A stretch of DNA of 64,000 nt, taken from positions 1 through 64,000 of the forward strand of contig BAAHQB010000227.1 in assembly GCA_054601695.1 (NCBI GenBank). Reading direction: 5' to 3'. The position numbers were made by a program, and so were the translations under genes. Source of the stretch: Amorphochlora amoebiformis (Eukaryota; Cercozoa; Chlorarachniophyceae). Of the stretch, positions 1-64,000 are shown in pieces. Each line of letters begins with the position of its first letter. Position 1 is the first letter of the stretch. The notes under the pieces were generated by a model, which was given only the letters and a program-made list of their open reading frames with translations, did no database searches and was not told the DNA's origin.

Positions 1-376
1 CTGTGGTTTGTGTCAGCGCAGAGGCCGGTAATTCAAGTTAAAGGTTACCTATTAGCGCTAACTAGAGTATTTCGTTTCCTTTCATACTGCGTGTAATAAC
101 CAATCCTGGCGGCCTTGACCGACACTCTGATCAGGGTTAGCTTACGGTGAGGACCATTATTAAGGTTAGGTTTTGATTTCGACTATTATGGGTTCGGGTT
201 GCTTTTCTACTCAGGTTAGGGGGTAGAACTAGGATTCATTATAGGGTTTGGATTATCATTAGGGTTGAGTTTGTTTTCTTTAAGGGTTATCAGTTTGACC
301 GACTCTAATTATAGTTAGTTTCACAGCTGTGTTAGGATGGGGATAGTGCTTGGGGCTTGAATTTGAGGTATCTTGG

Positions 377-5169
<4,793 letters not shown>

Positions 5170-5191
5170 CTGAAATTTCTTAAAGTATGTG

Positions 5192-5230
<39 letters not shown>

Positions 5231-5257
5231 CACAGGTATATATATATATATATATAA

Positions 5258-5294
<37 letters not shown>

Positions 5295-5356
5295 GTATAT
5301 CTAAATACATAATATGTACATATTTATATATATATATATATATATATACAAATATG

Positions 5357-5424
<68 letters not shown>

Positions 5425-5441
5425 ATACATGTATGTAAGTG

Positions 5442-5494
<53 letters not shown>

Positions 5495-5505
5495 TTGTGT
5501 ACATA

Positions 5506-5557
<52 letters not shown>

Positions 5558-5662
5558 CACATACACACATGCACATATATTGATAGATAGATACATAAAT
5601 AAACATAGCGAATATACATATATATATATATAGAATGGATATATAGCATTTAAACATATTAC

Positions 5663-5710
<48 letters not shown>

Positions 5711-6113
5711 GTGTGTGTGTGTGTGTGTATGTATGTATGAAATGATATGCTCAAATTGTCATTCCGAACTTTGAAATCTAATCCCCCTGTGGTGTAAAAC
5801 CTAACCCCAACCCCAACACTATCAGCGGGATTCAGTATCCGCCTTAATTTTCCCACGCTTTATCTCCAAGAATAGTCCCTCCCCGGTACTCAAACCCAAA
5901 CCCAATAACGTTCGATCCTATTCTAACAGGTGAGACGAATCCTAGCTCTAACATTTACCCAAACAATCCTAACACATGGTTCAGAGAGCTCCGAGGGCCC
6001 AGATTTCAGCAGAAACCCAAGAGGAGGTAGTAAGGCTATGTAAGCGTTGTATAACCTCATGATTAGCCTAGTACTCACCGGAGGAGGAAGGTCGAAGCCT
6101 GGGGTTAAGGATA

Positions 6114-6233
<120 letters not shown>

Positions 6234-6354
6234 TATGTGTAAAACTAGGCAAAGAAGATCCTGGCTCAAGTGTTTATGGTATGCTATGTAAAAAATAATA
6301 TACGTATTTCTATTCATATAATATGTATACATATATATATATATATATATGTAC

Positions 6355-6408
<54 letters not shown>

Positions 6409-6451
6409 AACATGTGTATGTGTGTATATGTGTGTGTGTCTGTAAAGATAC

Positions 6452-6497
<46 letters not shown>

Positions 6498-6754
6498 GTA
6501 CATAGTATTTACATATACCATGTCATACGTACACATATACTTATAGTATAATATATATCTGTGTATATATTAATATATATATATATATATTAATATATTA
6601 TATACATATATTTATATATTATATGTACCATGAGACTAAGCCTACGCTTAATTACGTAGCCACAGTTTGCTATGATGTTCATCGAGAAGCAGACCATCAG
6701 GAAAAGCCTAGATCAGGGGTCATGTGCGCATGTATGCACATGAACGTTTGTTTG

Positions 6755-6806
<52 letters not shown>

Positions 6807-6824
6807 GATGTATACGTGTGTGCA

Positions 6825-6928
<104 letters not shown>

Positions 6929-6935
6929 GTTTACG

Positions 6936-6973
<38 letters not shown>

Positions 6974-7142
6974 ACACTTATTTTTATACATACGTATATG
7001 TATACAGTATGTTATATGTACGTTTGTATGTATGTATGTAATGTGTACACATACATGGTGTGTTTGTACTTTGTATGTATGTGTTATGTACATACAAATA
7101 CTTATATAAACACATATATATATATATATACATGTATATATA

Positions 7143-7198
<56 letters not shown>

Positions 7199-7578
7199 AT
7201 ACATACATACATACGTAATATATATATATATATATATATATATAACAAATATGTATATCCAGTCACAATACATATTCTCCCATCCAGATTGATAACCACT
7301 TCCGAATATAAGGCCAAAACCAATCAGATCGCTGAGGATTTCAATGTCTCATCCACCTTAATCCTTAGCCAACTCAAACCCAACCCTAACCATAACCCTA
7401 ACTCAATCCTAACCCTAACTGGTTTCCCTTTCTACTAAATCAATTTCTCGCCCAATTTTATCTTTCACTCCCTCTCTCTTTCTCTCTCTCTTTCTCTCTC
7501 GTTTCCCACATCAAATGTGTTATATCTCTCATATTCACGCCGCTATCTTCCTATCCTCCTATATATATTTATATATAC

Positions 7579-7654
<76 letters not shown>

Positions 7655-7778
7655 ATATATATATATACTTCTTAGTATAGGTATGGCAAAGCTCTAAGGG
7701 AGGTCTCTGAAGAACTTATTCGGACTGGCACCTACGATAGGTTTTATATGGTTATATATACATATGTATATATATATG

Positions 7779-7925
7779 TAAGTATATGTTGTGGATATGT
7801 CGGTTTGTTTCACGTATTATATGGCGATATACATACACACATATCTATCTAAGATTTATGTATGTATGTATAATATATAATATATATATATATATATTAT
7901 ATAACACACATATATATGTTTATGG

Positions 7926-7962
<37 letters not shown>

Positions 7963-8054
7963 AGTATATGTTGTGGATATGTCGGTTTGTTTCACGTATT
8001 ATATGGCGATATACATACACACATATCTATCTAAGATTTATGTATGTATGTATA

Positions 8055-8062
<8 letters not shown>
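7779..8062. repeat. Direct repeat of about 100 bp, two near-identical copies
   Basis: The block beginning gtaagtatatgttgtggata occurs at about 7779-7880 and again at about 7960-8062, nearly identical across unique bases (including ggtttgtttcacgtattata). The copies are separated by TA repeats. This is a recent local duplication. Confidence 0.9.
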
Positions 8063-8086
<24 letters not shown>

Positions 8087-8129
8087 ACACACATATATAT
8101 GTATATATATATATGTGTATATGTGCATA

Positions 8130-8193
<64 letters not shown>

Positions 8194-8361
8194 AATATAT
8201 ACATACGATATATGATCTGATATGATATGATATATGTATATATATATATATATATATACATGTATATGGGTATATACTGTATATATATCATATATATATA
8301 TGTATATATATGAATATAAATATACGATATATGATGTAAATATATGTATATATTTTTATAT

Positions 8362-8397
<36 letters not shown>

Positions 8398-8414
<17 letters not shown>

Positions 8415-8660
8415 ATATATATACGTATGTTTATATGTATATGATATATATACAACTATACATGCATTATATCATATGTACTTTTTATACTAGTATGTTT
8501 TTATACATATATATATATATATGTGTGTGTGTGTGTATATATATACGTATGTTTATATGTATATGATATATATACAACTATACATGCATTATATCATATG
8601 TACTTTTTATACTCGTATGTTTTTATACACACACACACACATACTCGTATGTTTTTATAC

Positions 8661-8668
<8 letters not shown>
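8398..8668. repeat. Direct repeat of about 105 bp plus nested (AC)n duplication
   Basis: A block with gtgtgtgtgtgtatatatat followed by the unique word caactatacatgcattatat occurs at about 8400-8505 and at about 8521-8625. The end of the second copy (tcgtatgtttttatacacac) is itself repeated at about 8612-8672. This shows stepwise tandem growth. Confidence 0.9.
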
Positions 8669-8692
<24 letters not shown>

Positions 8693-8776
8693 GTGTATAT
8701 ATATATATATATATAATATATATATATATATACATATATACATATACATGCATATATATATAATATATATATATAT

Positions 8777-8810
<34 letters not shown>

Positions 8811-9349
8811 TTACATACCTTAATTTGCATCTCAATTTCCCAAACTACATACAAACAAGCACAAAAACAAATTGAATCAAGAACCCGACACCCGACACCC
8901 GATACCCTAACCGTAACCTTTCTCTCAACCCCAAACCTTATCCCAAACCCTAACCTTAATCTCAATCCCTAACAACCCTACCCTAACCCTGAGCCTAACC
9001 CTAGGTCCAAGTGTAAGTTCGGGGCAATTCTAACTATGGCCGACCTGTTGGATAGGTTATTAGGGTCGGGATTAGGGGTTTGGGATCAAGATGTGCATGA
9101 TTAGGGTTTGGTTAGGGTTAGTTAGAATGTGGGTTAGGGGAAAGGTTAGAATGTTGTCTAGGGAGGGCAGGAAAACTAAAATTGGATATATATATATATA
9201 TATACATATATAATATATATACATGTATATATACATATATATATATAATATATACATATATGTATATATATAATATGTATATATCCTAACCTCAGTAGTG
9301 ACGATGAGAAGGAAGAGAAAAATGTAACCTCCACGAGAAGACGGCCTAG

Positions 9350-9432
9350 ACATAGGTATAAATGTACATGTATTAAATAACTATGCAATTCACATATACT
9401 CCTTCATAGGTATAAAGTGTACATAGCTTTTG

Positions 9433-9466
<34 letters not shown>

Positions 9467-9600
9467 CCCTACATCTCTATAAAATGTATACGTATTATAT
9501 AGGTGTGCAATTTTATATGTGATCCTACATAGGGGTAGAATGTACGCGTATTATTATGTGTGGAATTTGTATTAATATGTGTGTTTTTATCTCCTAGATA
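9350..9600. repeat. Degenerate tandem repeat, unit about 60-75 bp
   Basis: Diverged copies of a unit containing cataggtataaatgtacatg and tatgcaattcacatatactc follow one another, next to the candidate minus-strand exon that ends at 9345. The first copy includes the acceptor-side sequence of that exon. Confidence 0.6.
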
Positions 9601-9618
9601 GATATGAAAATGCTCAAG

Positions 9619-9670
<52 letters not shown>

Positions 9671-10011
9671 CATATATATATATACATATATATATTATTC
9701 ATTGTCAGTAGAACGGTAGTCCAATGTAGTCCACTTGCTTCATAACGACTGACAAAGGGAAATTTACCGGGCAGTTCATTCATCCGGTAGAACCCGATGG
9801 TATCCGGTATTAACGGGCTTTCGAATATTAGGCGAAGATCCGATTATCTTCGAGAAATTAGAACATTCCTAGAAATTTTTTTCAGACGATCTCCAAGTAT
9901 CTCCGAAATCTCCGGCGATTTCCAGTGATCTGTAGTATCGTTCGACGATATTTGAACATGCTATCGATATCTACTCCCCATGCTACTTGTATTGATGCTC
10001 CAATAATAATA

Positions 10012-10044
<33 letters not shown>

Positions 10045-10055
10045 ATATTATATAT

Positions 10056-10109
<54 letters not shown>

Positions 10110-10193
10110 CATGTGTGTGTGCGTATATATATATATATATATATATATATGTAGAGATACATATATCTATATATGTACGTATATATACATTAC

Positions 10194-10268
<75 letters not shown>

Positions 10269-10339
10269 TATATATATATATATATATGTATTTGTGTATG
10301 TATGTATGTTTTATGTATGTATGTACTTATGTATATATG

Positions 10340-10381
<42 letters not shown>

Positions 10382-10564
10382 CACAATTATATATATATAT
10401 ATATATGTATATATATGTAAACATATTTATATATATTAAGCAGGTTTCGTGTCGTTGACGAACACAAACCCAACCGTCAGAAATCGTTTCATAGGTAATT
10501 ATATACATATTTATGTGTAACCATATATACATATATATATATGTGTGTGTGTATGTGCTTGTGA

Positions 10565-10621
<57 letters not shown>

Positions 10622-11839
10622 ATATATACTATTTGTATATAGATGTATACATAATGTGTACCTAAAAGTATATATACGGGAGATAAATATGAAGAGAGGG
10701 GTGAGAGAGAGACAGAGAGGCTGTTCATGTATAAATATATGTATATATATCTATATTAAAATATCTATATATATATATATATATATGAATATATAGAATA
10801 TAAAATTATATTAAAATATATTTATTTGGTAATATACATATTTATACGGAAATATATATATATATACAATATATATATATATATAATAAAGATATATATT
10901 TATATATATACATATTGCAAATGTTTCTCATACAAGTATTAACTAAATTAACGGTCATACATATACTACATACATGCGTACAATTTGACCATGATAAACA
11001 CAATCAGCAGAGATCACAGGAGAGAATCGCCTCTACAGCAACAGTCATACAACGCAGCGGTTATGCACAGCTTTAGCGTAGACGATAGCGGGGGTTTCAT
11101 TTCCACTTAAGAACCTCATAATTAGTCTAACGAGCTATTTGCAAATCTAAATCATGATAGTCAATTCTTAAATTCTCATACGAACATACGAATTACTGCA
11201 GCTATCATATTACTCAGTATTATCTAGATTATGGTGCAAATACTAGTTACTACTAGATCCAGAAGATCAAGCCGCTTTTGACTCATCCGAATGATCTAGA
11301 CTAGCTAGATGATCATAATACTAGTCAACGTATTACTAGATTAACGTAGATTAAGCTACGGCATTCCTTAAGAGTACTGGTGATATCTAGGCCTAAACTA
11401 GCTAAACTCAGACTGTAGCTAGAAGAGACTCTATGGAGACTAGTTTAGAATATCTAGATATGATAGTATATCGTATATCATAGTGATGTCAAGGTGTGTA
11501 TATATTATCGAACCCACCACCACATGGGCTTACTACTATATTATCAAACCCACCACATGGGCTTACTACTGCGTGTGTATAATGTACGTTAGCCTGGATA
11601 GTAACCATTACAACCAAAATGCGTATGACTCTAGTAAATTTTGACCTTCAGTTAGATGTAACTAAGCACATTTTAAATTTTAGAAGCGCGTACCTAGCTG
11701 GAGTCAACTAAACTCAGCTAAAGTCTAGAAAGTGAGTTACTAGGCTGAGTCAATGATTGCAATGATAAGTTAAGTTACACGCGCGGCACATAATATATGA
11801 CACTAAAACTAGGCTGCATATACATCTAGTACATGTGGG

Positions 11840-23478
<11,639 letters not shown>

Positions 23479-23853
23479 CTAATATATTAGATGTACATAT
23501 TTCTATATATATACATATATATGTATATATATATTATGTAATAACAATAAACAAAATTAGATTAATACCAATATGAATACAAGATATTCTAAATATTTAT
23601 CATGTAATGGTAACAGTGTTAATCATAATAGCATATATTATATCAATTTATTGTTGTCATATATAATAGCAATAATAATAATAATAATAATAATAATACG
23701 AATACATAATATTTAAAATATTTATCTGATGTAATAATAACAGTATTAGTCATAATAATTTATATAGTTGTATTTTATATTATTATTATCATATATATTA
23801 AAATATATGTATGTATTAATATATATATATATATATATATATATTACATTATA

Positions 23854-23905
<52 letters not shown>

Positions 23906-23962
23906 CTATTAGAATATGTATATATACAAAGAATTATATTATATACATGTATAGATATATAC

Positions 23963-23997
<35 letters not shown>

Positions 23998-24207
23998 AGA
24001 ATATGTATATACAAAGAATTATATTATATACATGTATATATATATATACATCATATATATATATATATATATGTATTATATATAAAAGTATGTATAATAT
24101 ATGTCTATATTTATACATATATAAATAAATATATATATATATATATATATATTTATAATTTACATATGTGTAATTCATAAATGCATCACATGTCACATGA
24201 TAGTATA

Positions 24208-24272
<65 letters not shown>

Positions 24273-24296
24273 CATACATAAACATACACATAAACT

Positions 24297-24380
<84 letters not shown>

Positions 24381-24404
24381 ATAAATATTTATTTATATAA
24401 TTAT

Positions 24405-24459
<55 letters not shown>

Positions 24460-24489
24460 TTTTATATATATATATACATATATATATTT

Positions 24490-24543
<54 letters not shown>

Positions 24544-24720
24544 GTATGTCTATTTACGCTAGTATCTATATATTATTCCATACTTAAATGGGCATATCTA
24601 CGTAGATATACGTTGCAAATTTGTACCAATACTATATTTTGATATGTATATAATGTCAATGTATGATGTATGTGTGCATGTGCAAGTCTTTGTTCGTATA
24701 TATATATATATATATATCTC

Positions 24721-24757
<37 letters not shown>

Positions 24758-24792
24758 CTATATATAAATATATATATATATATAAATATTTC

Positions 24793-24834
<42 letters not shown>

Positions 24835-25489
24835 ATATATATATACACACACACACATATATATATATATAATATTTATATAAATAAATTGTATTACATA
24901 CACAAAACATCTTGATTTATTGTTAAACCCATAATAATAATGAAAGCATAAACTCACACATCGCAATGCCTTAACCAGCCGCCCGGCACGCACCGCATGA
25001 CCCGACTAATTAAAAATATAAAATCGGCTGCAAGTCTCTCCCGCCTATCTACAATTTACCCCCCCAACTATCTACACTCCTCTATGCACCATACTCACAG
25101 CCTCCGAGAGCTCGCAATTCGCCTAATAGGGTGGGGGAAAGAAGTTTAGGGCTAGAATTTTAACACAGAAGCAAAGTGTTGACTCAGTTCGTTTTATATG
25201 CGTATATCTCAGAAACGGCGGAAGAAAATACTGTCCCCACAACGACTGAGTCGTTACGTAGCGGTGTCCAATAAATTGGGGTATACCAATCATCATTTAA
25301 TATGCGCACAAGAAAGGGGGGGGGGGAGAAAGAGGGCCGTCATACTCGAGGTTCGGTGAGTGCGGATCGGAGAATTAAGACAACGGAACCTATGGGTTCC
25401 GGAACTCGTGTTGGATGAGGTTGATATTGATATCTAGATATGCGTATATTTAATCGTAGATATCTTGAAAATCGCGGAAAAGATGGCCG
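23479..25489. other. Intergenic or 5' region between decarboxylase and HELQ
   Basis: Left part (23480-24560) is TA-rich with (AAT)n and duplicated segments. From about 24890 to 25489 the sequence is unique and GC-balanced and includes a G-run at about 25315-25330. It probably holds the divergent 5' ends of both genes. A minus-strand open stretch near 25000-24955 ending in a good donor (gtgagt) could be the first decarboxylase exon, but its phase does not match the next exon, so it is not included. Confidence 0.45.
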
Positions 25490-54195
<28,706 letters not shown>

Positions 54196-54516
54196 CGTTC
54201 ATGTCCATCCGGTGACATGATGAATCATTTATGATTGATCAATGGTTGAATTTCGCTAGCCTTTCAAATTGAATTTTTTACTAATATTACTACTACGATC
54301 CAGTTGCTAGAGTTAACTATCTAGGATACATAACTGTCTAGATATAGATAGTACATTTATATGGTTATATTATGGTCCGATGCGACATGACCGTGAATGT
54401 ACGACGAATCTGAAACTTTGATCGAGTCATTCGAACTTGACTAACTAAAGTCTAGACTAGCTAAAGCAGTGCCAGAGTCCAATCGCTAGGTATTAAATTC
54501 CAAGTAGCCATAGAAG
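54196..54516. other. Convergent intergenic spacer
   Basis: About 320 bp between the HELQ stop and the stop of the minus-strand gene at 54517. The sequence is unique and AT-rich with CTAG-containing words and no microsatellite. It must hold both 3' untranslated ends. Confidence 0.75.
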
Positions 54517-56365
<1,849 letters not shown>

Positions 56366-56529
56366 ATAATAAATTAGCTATGTCATATATTAACATACTC
56401 TTATTTTTATATCCCATCTGAAATATCCTACATATCATTCCTTTTATATGAACTCTCCTGTCGCGGTTGATTGTCACCTAGATCCGTCACACCGGCTCGG
56501 GTGCCAGCGCGCCTCCAGTCTCACGTTCG
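56366..56529. promoter_or_regulatory. Putative bidirectional promoter
   Basis: The 164 bp between two divergent start codons (56365 minus, 56530 plus) is unique sequence without telomeric or TA arrays. Any core promoters and 5' untranslated regions for both genes must overlap here unless upstream non-coding exons exist. No specific box was identified. Confidence 0.45.
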
Positions 56530-60117
<3,588 letters not shown>

Positions 60118-60307
60118 GCCGAGGGTGGGTTAGTAGCGATTCAATGCGGCAGAAAGATCTAGACTTTGATTCCTACACTGCGGCGCATATTAGGATTCTT
60201 AACGAAATCATATGGCTAGGCTGTATAAAAAAAATAATGTACATGTATACATATGTATATATTTATATGTATATGTATATATATGTATATATATATATAT
60301 ATGTATA

Positions 60308-60364
<57 letters not shown>

Positions 60365-60456
60365 AAATATATACATATTTATATATATCTAGTATATGTT
60401 ACATGTGTGCGTTGCATGTTTGTGTGTTTACTAGTAACTAGTATCATTCAATATTG

Positions 60457-60529
<73 letters not shown>

Positions 60530-60590
60530 ATGATATCTGTGTCCGGGATCAAGTTATGATAACTTGACATATCACATACATATGTATATG

Positions 60591-60645
<55 letters not shown>

Positions 60646-61031
60646 GTATACAGATATATAATCTAGATATTTAGATCAATCATCGATGATCTAGACAATG
60701 GATAACTGAATCAAAACATCCAGCCTGAAGATACTAGTGACTATGATCACTGGAATCACTAGAATCATTGACTAGTATACGTACTAGCAGTATATATGAA
60801 TCATGGTCTCACTGGTAGTCATCTTAGTCTGCCATTGACTCATTTAGCTATAGCCTATATATATTATAAGTTATAATATTACACCAGACATATGCGCACA
60901 AAAAAATATATACATGTCTATCATGATACATCATATGCTAGATATGATATACTAGTACTACATCATGACCAGTAGTATATATACCGTCACGGTTCTGTAT
61001 TAATGTCTGTAGTATTAATGATTTACACTAA
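60118..61031. other. Intergenic region with TA arrays and a unique AT-rich segment
   Basis: TA arrays at about 60235-60360 and 60460-60650, then unique AT-rich sequence with many CTAG and TAGA words. Its style resembles the spacers at 10920-11839 and 54196-54516. It contains the convergent 3' ends of the phosphatase gene and the minus-strand gene at 61032. Confidence 0.6.
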
Positions 61032-61494
61032 TTACAGTGCCGCTATGACGGTAGGGTGCATGACACGCATATCCTCTCGATCATGAATGAACATCCACCA
61101 GGGCTGGGAACCTACCTTGATGCGCCTCTCCTCCGTCGTAAAGTAAGGCTTGATGTGCTGAATCACTGCTGATATTAGCCTGATAATCGAAGAGCTTAGC
61201 TTCGTAATTGGGAGTCGACAAGCCCAGTTGTCTTTAGGAGAACGTGTATCCACTCTATCACGCTTAGATTGTGGGACGGAAACGATGGTGGAAGGCGTCA
61301 CGATTCCTCTAGATGCGGTTTGCCCTCGACGAGTTTGAAGTCCGCCTAGGTGATTTGGACGCGTGAGCCTGATGGTTTAAGGAAGGTCAAGATACCATGC
61401 AATTTAATGACTTATTACATACTTGTACATACACCCTCATACCGATTTCAAGAACAATCTCCTCTTTAAACCTCTTGGAAGTACGGAAATACAT
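61032..61494 (-). CDS. Unknown small protein, two-exon model
   Basis: Exons 61494-61443 and 61345-61032 join in phase through a GT-AG intron. The total is 366 nt, giving 121 aa and a TAA stop. The N-terminus is MYFRTSKRFKEEIVLEIGG and the C-terminus includes IQHIKPYFTTEERRIK and SQPWWMFIHDREDMRVMHP. It is basic with two adjacent tryptophans near the end. No family was recognised. Upstream exons on the minus strand (open region 61846-61634) are possible, which would move the start. The divergent neighbour is the copper ATPase gene. Confidence 0.55.
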
Positions 61495-61962
61495 AGTCTT
61501 TGGCCAAGACCAAGCTCATGGAACAAGCCGACATTTTATTCCACGTTTCTTTGAGTTATGGTGGACATTGGTAGTATCGGCCATTCCTTTTTAAAGTTCT
61601 ATATATCTCGAATCGATATCCGAATATGAATATCTAATATCTGAATAATTCACTTGGGCGTGGTGCGGGGCACACGCCTTCCAGAAACGTCGACACCCAA
61701 AAATGGGGATCGGATCTCCCATTCGACCGAGGAATACAAGTTTGGAAGATGGGAAGGTATTTGCCTTCTAGTTTTGCAATATGATTGGAGAATAATGCAA
61801 CTGGTTCGAATGCGTGATTTCTTTTCTTCCGATAGGAACGGTTCAAGCTATTACACGGGGATACGAAGGCAGGCCGGTATATCCAGTCATATCTCCTCTC
61901 CTTCCACAGATTTGAACCTAATACGCTGTCTCGTGTTGCGTAGGGTCATCAACACGGACCCG

Positions 61963-63139
61963 ATGAGATTGAAGGTGAGCCTAGACGTGCGAGGGATGAC
62001 GTGCTCGAGCTGCTCGGGGACAATCGAAAAGTGCCTCAAAGATATAAAAGGTGGGGTTTCAATCCATGAGGTTCGAAAACGTTTGCAGTGAGCTAAGCAC
62101 GAATGCAGGAGTCGAGCATGTGTCCGTTTCCCTCATGACAGAGAGAGCCGAGGTTGTCTACCGATCCAAAGGTGCACACTCTAATTATCTTGGTCCTTGA
62201 ATTCACCTTGAACCCCCCTCGACATCCCTGGCAGCCCCTTAAACCCCATTACCCAAGGTCCGACGTTGCTTTCGGTTCCGTATTCACGCCCTGTCCTGTG
62301 AACCCGTATATCCCTTAGCGCCTGCCCCCCAAATATCCCCAGTGTGCACACTTTCAACGTTTCGCCCATAGTCCTCTTGACAATCTCCACTCGCATGTGA
62401 CCACCTCCAACTCCCTCTCCCCCACTGTCGTTTGCAACGTTAGAGCTGAGCCCGGCTGTTCTCGTGGAAGAGATCGAAGATATTGGGTTTGAGGCGAAAG
62501 TGAGGCCAGACGTGAGCCTTGGGAATTGCTCAGCGGCTAGACTTATTGTAACCACCCCTGTCCCCTCGGATCCACATCCTTCTATTCCTTACCCTCCCTA
62601 ATGTTGCTAGCGATTAAACCCGACTGAGGGTTAACTAGACTGCTAGGCCATCGCAGAGACAGGGTTAGGGTTCATGTTGACATCTCATCGCAACATTTGT
62701 ATGTTTAGGTGGAGGGCTCATTGTCAGGGGACGCCGAGAAGCAAATTCGTGTACTCATCCAACGTGAAGGGATCGTCAGCGTCACTATTGGGCCTAAAAC
62801 CGAGGCAAGAAACATAAACCTATTATTGCAATCAGTAAAAATCCCCTCCCTTACCGTATCAATACAACTCAGGACACCAACATGGCCCTCCTGTACGTTC
62901 CTGGGGCTGTCCATCGAGAGGCTCTTTCCTCGCGACGACGTACAATGTCCTCGACTAGCATAAACCGCTCTCTCGTCGAGCTAGCACCCCCGAAACCAAC
63001 AGGCCTCGTCACACCCTGCACCATCATGTTTGATCCGACTCTGCTCGGGATTCGGAAGATTTCGAACATGGTATATCAAGATGGGATTGGAAATTGAGTG
63101 TGGATGCACACATTAACACACAACACACAAACAAATAGT

Positions 63140-63217
<78 letters not shown>

Positions 63218-63339
63218 CATATATATGTATATGCATATATACATGTATATATATAATATATACATATATATATATATATATATATTTGTTATATATATTT
63301 CAATACATATATATAATATATATATATATACATATATAA

Positions 63340-63371
<32 letters not shown>

Positions 63372-63494
63372 CTATCAGATTACCGAAATTTTGGATGACG
63401 AGGGTATCAGGGTCTGGCTCGAGATAAGTGATAGCTTGGAGTCACAGCAGCGCGCACAGCAAGAGTCTAAGGATAGAGAGCTTCGACAGTGGAG
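61963..63494 (+). CDS. Copper-type P1B ATPase, N-terminal metal-binding region (continues past window)
   Basis: Exons: 61963-62050, 62109-62171, 62444-62499, 62709-62834, 62873-63070 and 63379-63494, whose donor gtgggt leads out of the window. The first three form a heavy-metal-associated (HMA) domain: GMTCSSC (residues 11-17, copper-binding CxxC), [17 protein letters not shown], then [13 protein letters not shown]. The next exons read as a second HMA fold ([43 protein letters not shown]) without CxxC and with a long insert. The region ends in a charged linker with RELRQWR, typical just before the first transmembrane helix. Such pumps export copper using ATP in Golgi-like, plastid or plasma membranes. 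The exact ends of 62709-62834 and 62873-63070 are uncertain. The start is the first ATG in frame near the HMA; earlier exons are possible. Confidence 0.82.
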
Positions 63495-63684
63495 GTGGGT
63501 CAGGGTAGGGTGTTGAAGGATAGAACTAGAGGGTGTGTAAAATATTAAGGTGCATCGCATATTCGAACAACATTATATATATATATATATATATATATCT
63601 ATTATATGTGTGTGTATGCACGTATATGATTCATACGTATACTTTTTTAGAATATTTACTTGCACACGTATAAATCAGACAAAC

Positions 63685-63715
<31 letters not shown>

Positions 63716-63719
63716 TATA

Positions 63720-63776
<57 letters not shown>

Positions 63777-63785
63777 ATGTATATG

Positions 63786-63846
<61 letters not shown>

Positions 63847-63852
63847 TATATA

Positions 63853-63904
<52 letters not shown>

Positions 63905-63934
63905 CCAATATATATATATATATACATATATACA

Positions 63935-64000
<66 letters not shown>
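63140..64000. repeat. (TA)n and (ATT)n introns of the ATPase gene
   Basis: TA arrays at 63140-63340, (ATT)n at 63340-63370, then after exon 63379-63494 an almost pure TA region from about 63570 to the window end. Confidence 0.9.

Noticed and set aside
61654-61962. Upstream extension of the first ATPase exon as one long ORF
   Set aside because: The extension has no HMA-like sequence, is equally open on the other strand, and an ATG sits just before the metal-binding domain. An upstream exon cannot be excluded.

Overview
This is nuclear DNA of a eukaryote, most likely a protist or alga. Genes are split into very small exons (mean about 57 nt in the best-resolved gene). Introns are packed with (TA)n tracts, CT/GA tracts and TTAGGG/CCCTAA telomere-type repeats, the last suggesting TTAGGG telomeres. 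I cannot name the species. Nearly all long ORFs here ([11 protein letters not shown] or ERERE proteins) are translated microsatellite. The real genes were found by joining short exons through splice sites, codon phase and protein-family motifs, by eye, with no database search.

Layout. (1) 377-5169, minus: a probable BTB/BACK-domain protein, 5' end unresolved, with possible further exons up to about 9.8 kb. (2) 11840-23478, minus: a PLP-dependent decarboxylase of the ornithine/diaminopimelate/arginine family, about 24 exons. (3) 25490-54195, plus: a HELQ-type superfamily 2 DNA helicase of about 924 aa in 49 exons, filling almost half the window. (4) 54517-56365, minus: a 437-aa protein of unknown function, convergent with HELQ. 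(5) 56530-60117, plus: a complete 240-aa FCP/SCP-type HAD phosphatase with a possible mitochondrial presequence, divergent from gene 4 across 164 bp. (6) 61032-61494, minus: a 121-aa unknown protein. (7) 61963 to beyond the right edge, plus: the N-terminal metal-binding part of a copper-type P1B ATPase. The functions (ubiquitin adaptor, amino-acid decarboxylation, DNA repair, phosphatase, copper transport) suggest no shared pathway; this looks like an ordinary chromosomal gene series.

The most unusual signal is in the introns. Around many exons of genes 2 and 3 the intron carries decayed copies of the adjacent exon-intron junction. Copies of the exon 3' end plus donor lie in the downstream intron, and copies of the acceptor plus exon 5' start lie in the upstream intron, in tandem, direct or inverted order, often separated by a TA or CT array. 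Telomere-type repeats also frequently begin within about 20 nt of a splice site, and several introns appear to use GC-AG ends. Together these suggest introns that grow by repeated local duplication at exon borders plus microsatellite and telomeric-repeat growth. No tRNA, rRNA, CRISPR array or intact transposon was recognised.
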